Shown here piece after piece: positions 6,028 through 8,915 of a stretch of DNA of 8,915 nt (the first letter of the stretch is position 1; every line of letters starts with the position of its first letter). The notes beneath the pieces were generated by a model that was given only the letters and a program-made list of their open reading frames with translations, searched no databases and had not been told where the DNA came from. The DNA is taken from positions 1-8,915 of the forward strand of contig DMDF01000126.1 in assembly GCA_003446605.1 (NCBI GenBank), given 5' to 3'. A program made the translations under genes and the position numbers. The stretch is from Anaerolineaceae bacterium (GTDB taxonomy: Bacteria; Chloroflexota; Anaerolineae; Anaerolineales; Anaerolineaceae).

Positions 6028-7443
6028 ATGCAAAAGACGAAAAATAGACGCTGGCTGATCGGACCGAAAGAACGGAAAATTATTCTAATTTTCGGTGATG
6101 TTGTCGCAGGTGTTCTGGCTTTATTGATCGCACTGTACGCATGGGCGCAAAAAGATCAATGGATCAGTTTCTCTTTACAGTTTCTGCGTGAACGCCCTCC
6201 CTTCTGGTTTTATATGATGCCTGCTATGTGGATCATTTTAATCCTGGATATGTATAACGTCCGCAAAGCTGGTAACCGGCGTGAAACGGTCCAGGGAATT
6301 TTGATTGCTACAGTTGTAGCGAGTATCGCCTATCTATTCATCTTCTTTATTGCAGAACCGAAGACCTTACCCCGGCGTGGAGTGACAGTTTTCATAGGGG
6401 CTGCAGCGGTATTGACACTGCTGTGGCGTTTTATTTATATCCGCATATTCACAGCGCCAACTTTCTTACGCCGTGCTCTTATCATTGGTGCCGGGCGATC
6501 AGGTTGTACCATGGCGCGCATTGTTAAAAATAGTGTACCCATCCCTTTTATATTGGTTGGTTTTATCGATGATGACAAACAGAAGGCGGGAAAAATCATT
6601 GAAGGGTTGCCGGTGCTGGGTAATAACGAAAAATTATTGCACGCTATCGAATCGGAACATGTTACAGATCTCATCTTTTCCATATCAGGCGAAATGCAGC
6701 CGGAGACGTTCAATGCGATTCTGCAAGCAAAAGAAAACGGTATTGAGATTACGACCATGCCGATTCTGTATGAAGAATTGATTGGGCGCGTGCCCATCTT
6801 TTTGCTGGAAGATGATTGGATATTAAGGTCTTTTGTGGATCATGCCCGATCTACATCCGGATATGAGACCTTGAAACGGATCGTAGATATTCTTGTGGCA
6901 ACTCTTGGATTCCTGGTAATGGTAGTACTGACCCCTCTCATTGCATTTCTGATCATGTTAGATGGTGGTTTCCCAATCCTGTTCCGGCAAGAAAGAGTGG
7001 GGATCAGTGGGAAACCCTTTGAATTGCTCAAATTCCGTACCATGAGGCAGGATGCAGAAGAAGATGGAAAACCGCGTCTGGCAGTAGAGAATGATGAGCG
7101 TGTTACGAAAGTAGGAAAATTTCTGCGAAAGAGTCATCTGGATGAATTGCCACAGTTTATTAATGTGCTGAGGGGCGATATTTCGATGGTTGGTCCAAGG
7201 GCAGAACGACCGGAATTTGTGGATCAATTGCAAAAAGAAATCCCCTTTTACCGAGCACGCTTGTTTGTGAAACCGGGCGTCACCGGATGGGCACAGATCA
7301 ATTACCGGTATGCCTCGAACATCGAAGAATCTGCTATCAAACTGGAGTATGACCTGTACTATATCAAGCATCGTAATATCTGGTTAGATATCACCATTAT
7401 CCTGAGGACAGTGGGGCAAGTAATCGGATTAAGGGGAGTATAA
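6028..7443 (+). CDS. Exopolysaccharide polyprenyl-phosphate sugar-1-phosphate transferase (WbaP/CpsE type)
   Basis: Enzymes of this class move a sugar-1-phosphate from a UDP-sugar onto undecaprenyl phosphate, the first committed step of lipid-linked repeat-unit assembly. The protein has 471 residues. It has several membrane helices in the first 145 residues (about 17-40, 58-76, 88-108, 118-140), a Rossmann-like middle domain starting at LIIGAGRSG (151-159), and a C-terminal catalytic domain (about 280-471). The latter starts with a membrane helix (about 285-310) and has LFRQERVG (318-325), LKFRTM (334-339), the catalytic Asp372-Glu373 in LDELPQ, SMVGPRAE (386-393) and PGVTGWAQ (416-423). No clear ribosome binding site precedes the ATG. 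The donor sugar cannot be read from sequence. Family is secure; whether it makes exopolysaccharide or another glycan is inferred. Confidence 0.93.
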   Translation: MQKTKNRRWLIGPKERKIILIFGDVVAGVLALLIALYAWAQKDQWISFSLQFLRERPPFWFYMMPAMWIILILDMYNVRKAGNRRETVQGILIATVVASIAYLFIFFIAEPKTLPRRGVTVFIGAAAVLTLLWRFIYIRIFTAPTFLRRALIIGAGRSGCTMARIVKNSVPIPFILVGFIDDDKQKAGKIIEGLPVLGNNEKLLHAIESEHVTDLIFSISGEMQPETFNAILQAKENGIEITTMPILYEELIGRVPIFLLEDDWILRSFVDHARSTSGYETLKRIVDILVATLGFLVMVVLTPLIAFLIMLDGGFPILFRQERVGISGKPFELLKFRTMRQDAEEDGKPRLAVENDERVTKVGKFLRKSHLDELPQFINVLRGDISMVGPRAERPEFVDQLQKEIPFYRARLFVKPGVTGWAQINYRYASNIEESAIKLEYDLYYIKHRNIWLDITIILRTVGQVIGLRGV

Positions 7444-7455
7444 GTGAGGATCAAT

Positions 7456-8915
7456 ATGAAGCTACGCAACCGCCACGTACTTCTAACTGATCTCTTGCTC
7501 ATACCTATTTCAGTTCTGGCATCTTACATTTTACGGTTGGAATTCTTTGAGGTATTTGATAATTATGTGTATTCTCTGCTATGGATGACCGGATTAGCGT
7601 TGGTGATCAAACCTATCGTATATTATCTCTTTGGGTTGTATCGCCGCATGTGGGCTTATGCCAGCGTTCCGGAACTTAAACTGATCATCCTTGCAGTCAC
7701 AACCGCCTCTATTGTCTTAGCCATTCCAATGCTGTTCATCTTGAATGGTAATGTTTTTTACGCATTTCCACGCTCTGTTCTGATTATCGATTGGGTCATT
7801 TCCATTTTGCTGGTAGGGGGGCAACGTTTATCTTTTCGGGTGTTTTCAGAACGGAAGAGTAAATCACGTACCGAAAAAAGAACGGAACCAAACAAGAAAG
7901 TTTTAATCATTGGCGCTGGCGATGCAGGTGCAATGGTTGTAAAAGAACTGCAACGCAACCCGCAATTAAATATGCGTCCCATTGGTTTTTTAGATGATAA
8001 CGAGGAGAAAAAAGGGAAGACTATCTACGGTGTTCCAGTGTTGGGTAACTTAACGATGTTACCCAAGATTCTTCCCTTCCGCCGAGTTGACGAAGTCATC
8101 ATAGCTATTCCAAGCGCGCCTGGAAAAATAATCCGTGAAGTAGCAAATCTGTGCCGAAAGCACAGTGTTGCTTTTCGTACCATGCCGGGTCTATATGAGC
8201 TGTTAGGTGGAATGGTCAATATCTCCAGATTGCGCGAAGTGGATATCACAGACCTGCTGCGCCGGCAGCCTGCCCATATTGATGATGATCGTGTGGGTAG
8301 CATTCTTAAAAACAAGATTGTCCTTGTAACCGGAGCGGGTGGTTCTATTGGCAGTGAATTATGCCGTCAAATCGCGCGCTGGCAGCCTAAAACATTGATC
8401 ATGCTGGGTCACGGGGAAAACGCAATTTTTGAAGCTTATTTGGAAATTAATGGACAATTCCCGGCATTGGATATTCAAACAGTGATCGCGGATATACGCG
8501 ATTATGATCGTCTGAAACGGATTTTCTCCGAGAAAAAACCCGAAGTTGTTTTCCATGCTGCTGCGCATAAACATGTACCCTTGATGGAGAACAACATTGA
8601 CGAATGTGTGTTGAATAATGTAGAAGGGACAAAAAATTTATTAGAAATTTGCTTGGCTGCAGATGTTGAACACTTTGTTCTGATCTCGACCGATAAAGCC
8701 ATTCTTCCGGTTAATGTGATGGGAGCAACCAAACGTATGGCAGAAATGATGACCATTGATAGCGCCAAAAGTTCTGGGAAACCGTATTCGGTGGTACGTT
8801 TTGGAAACGTTCTGGGCAGTCGGGGTAGTGTGGTGCCCTTATTCAAGCGTCAAATTGCCAAAGGAGGACCGATTACCATCACTCATCCGGATATGAAACG
8901 CTATTTTATGACCAT
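7456..8915 (+). CDS. Membrane-bound nucleotide-sugar 4,6-dehydratase (WbpM/CapD type), 3' end cut off by window edge
   Basis: Family members convert UDP-N-acetylglucosamine to 4-keto-6-deoxy sugars, feeding deoxy-aminosugar synthesis for surface polysaccharides. The visible part, 486 residues, has four membrane helices (about 8-30, 38-60, 72-97, 107-123), a charged linker (131-148), a first Rossmann domain at LIIGAGDAG (150-158), and an extended SDR domain with VTGAGGSIG (291-299), HAAAHKHVP (367-375) and LISTDKA (409-415). The catalytic site has Met422 with Lys426 (VMGATK), as in WbpM-type enzymes where Met replaces the usual Tyr. The C-terminus is missing. Two starts are possible: the ATG at 7456 with GAGG six bases upstream, or the GTG at 7444 with AAGGGGAG five bases upstream, directly after the previous stop. 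The gap to the preceding gene is at most 12 bases. The exact sugar product is unknown. Confidence 0.93.
   Translation, partial: MKLRNRHVLLTDLLLIPISVLASYILRLEFFEVFDNYVYSLLWMTGLALVIKPIVYYLFGLYRRMWAYASVPELKLIILAVTTASIVLAIPMLFILNGNVFYAFPRSVLIIDWVISILLVGGQRLSFRVFSERKSKSRTEKRTEPNKKVLIIGAGDAGAMVVKELQRNPQLNMRPIGFLDDNEEKKGKTIYGVPVLGNLTMLPKILPFRRVDEVIIAIPSAPGKIIREVANLCRKHSVAFRTMPGLYELLGGMVNISRLREVDITDLLRRQPAHIDDDRVGSILKNKIVLVTGAGGSIGSELCRQIARWQPKTLIMLGHGENAIFEAYLEINGQFPALDIQTVIADIRDYDRLKRIFSEKKPEVVFHAAAHKHVPLMENNIDECVLNNVEGTKNLLEICLAADVEHFVLISTDKAILPVNVMGATKRMAEMMTIDSAKSSGKPYSVVRFGNVLGSRGSVVPLFKRQIAKGGPITITHPDMKRYFMT

Noticed and set aside
6958..7371. 137-codon open frame on the minus strand opposite the sugar transferase gene
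   Set aside because: It lies wholly across the conserved catalytic domain of the plus-strand gene, has no recognisable protein features and is a shadow frame.

Overview
The window is a bacterial chromosome segment of moderate GC content, densely packed and organised as two divergent gene runs. I see no RNA genes, insertion sequences, CRISPR arrays or phage genes. The gene order (prfA-prmC-tsaC beside an exopolysaccharide-type locus), the PrmC and RF1 motif variants, and the large membrane-anchored sugar transferase and dehydratase suggest a Chloroflexota-like bacterium (Anaerolineae type). That placement is an inference from memory of family sequences, not a demonstrated assignment.

Leftward run (positions 2383 down to 1): prfA (peptide chain release factor 1), prmC (the methyltransferase that modifies the GGQ glutamine of release factors) and the start of a Sua5/YrdC/TsaC threonylcarbamoyl-AMP synthase, cut by the window edge. 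prfA and prmC overlap by 11 bases if prmC starts at a GTG, and prmC and tsaC are 14 bases apart. This is a translation-quality operon.

Divergent control region (2384-2505): two back-to-back TATAAT boxes lie 20 bp apart. They sit in and against a 44-bp dyad with perfect 11-bp arms, each carrying a near-palindromic TGGAWTCC core. It looks like a shared operator for both runs.

Rightward run (2506 to the end): ridA (imine deaminase), an OmpR/PhoB-type response regulator, its sensor histidine kinase, an ExoA-like family 2 glycosyltransferase, a polyprenyl-phosphate sugar-1-phosphate transferase, and the N-terminal 486 residues of a WbpM/CapD-type nucleotide-sugar 4,6-dehydratase, cut by the window edge. 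Gaps are 22 bases or less, and regulator/kinase and kinase/glycosyltransferase overlap at stop/start codons, so the run could be one transcript. The likely theme is cell-surface polysaccharide assembly: the dehydratase modifies a UDP-sugar, the sugar transferase starts the lipid-linked unit, the glycosyltransferase extends it, and the two-component pair may control this. The last link rests on gene order only.

Most of this is recognisable biology. The most unusual signals are the divergent dyad, the coupling of a two-component system directly to a glycosyltransferase gene, a perfect 18-bp GC-rich palindrome at the domain junction of the regulator gene, and an NLPY in place of NPPY in PrmC. 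I found no clear evidence of a wholly new system.
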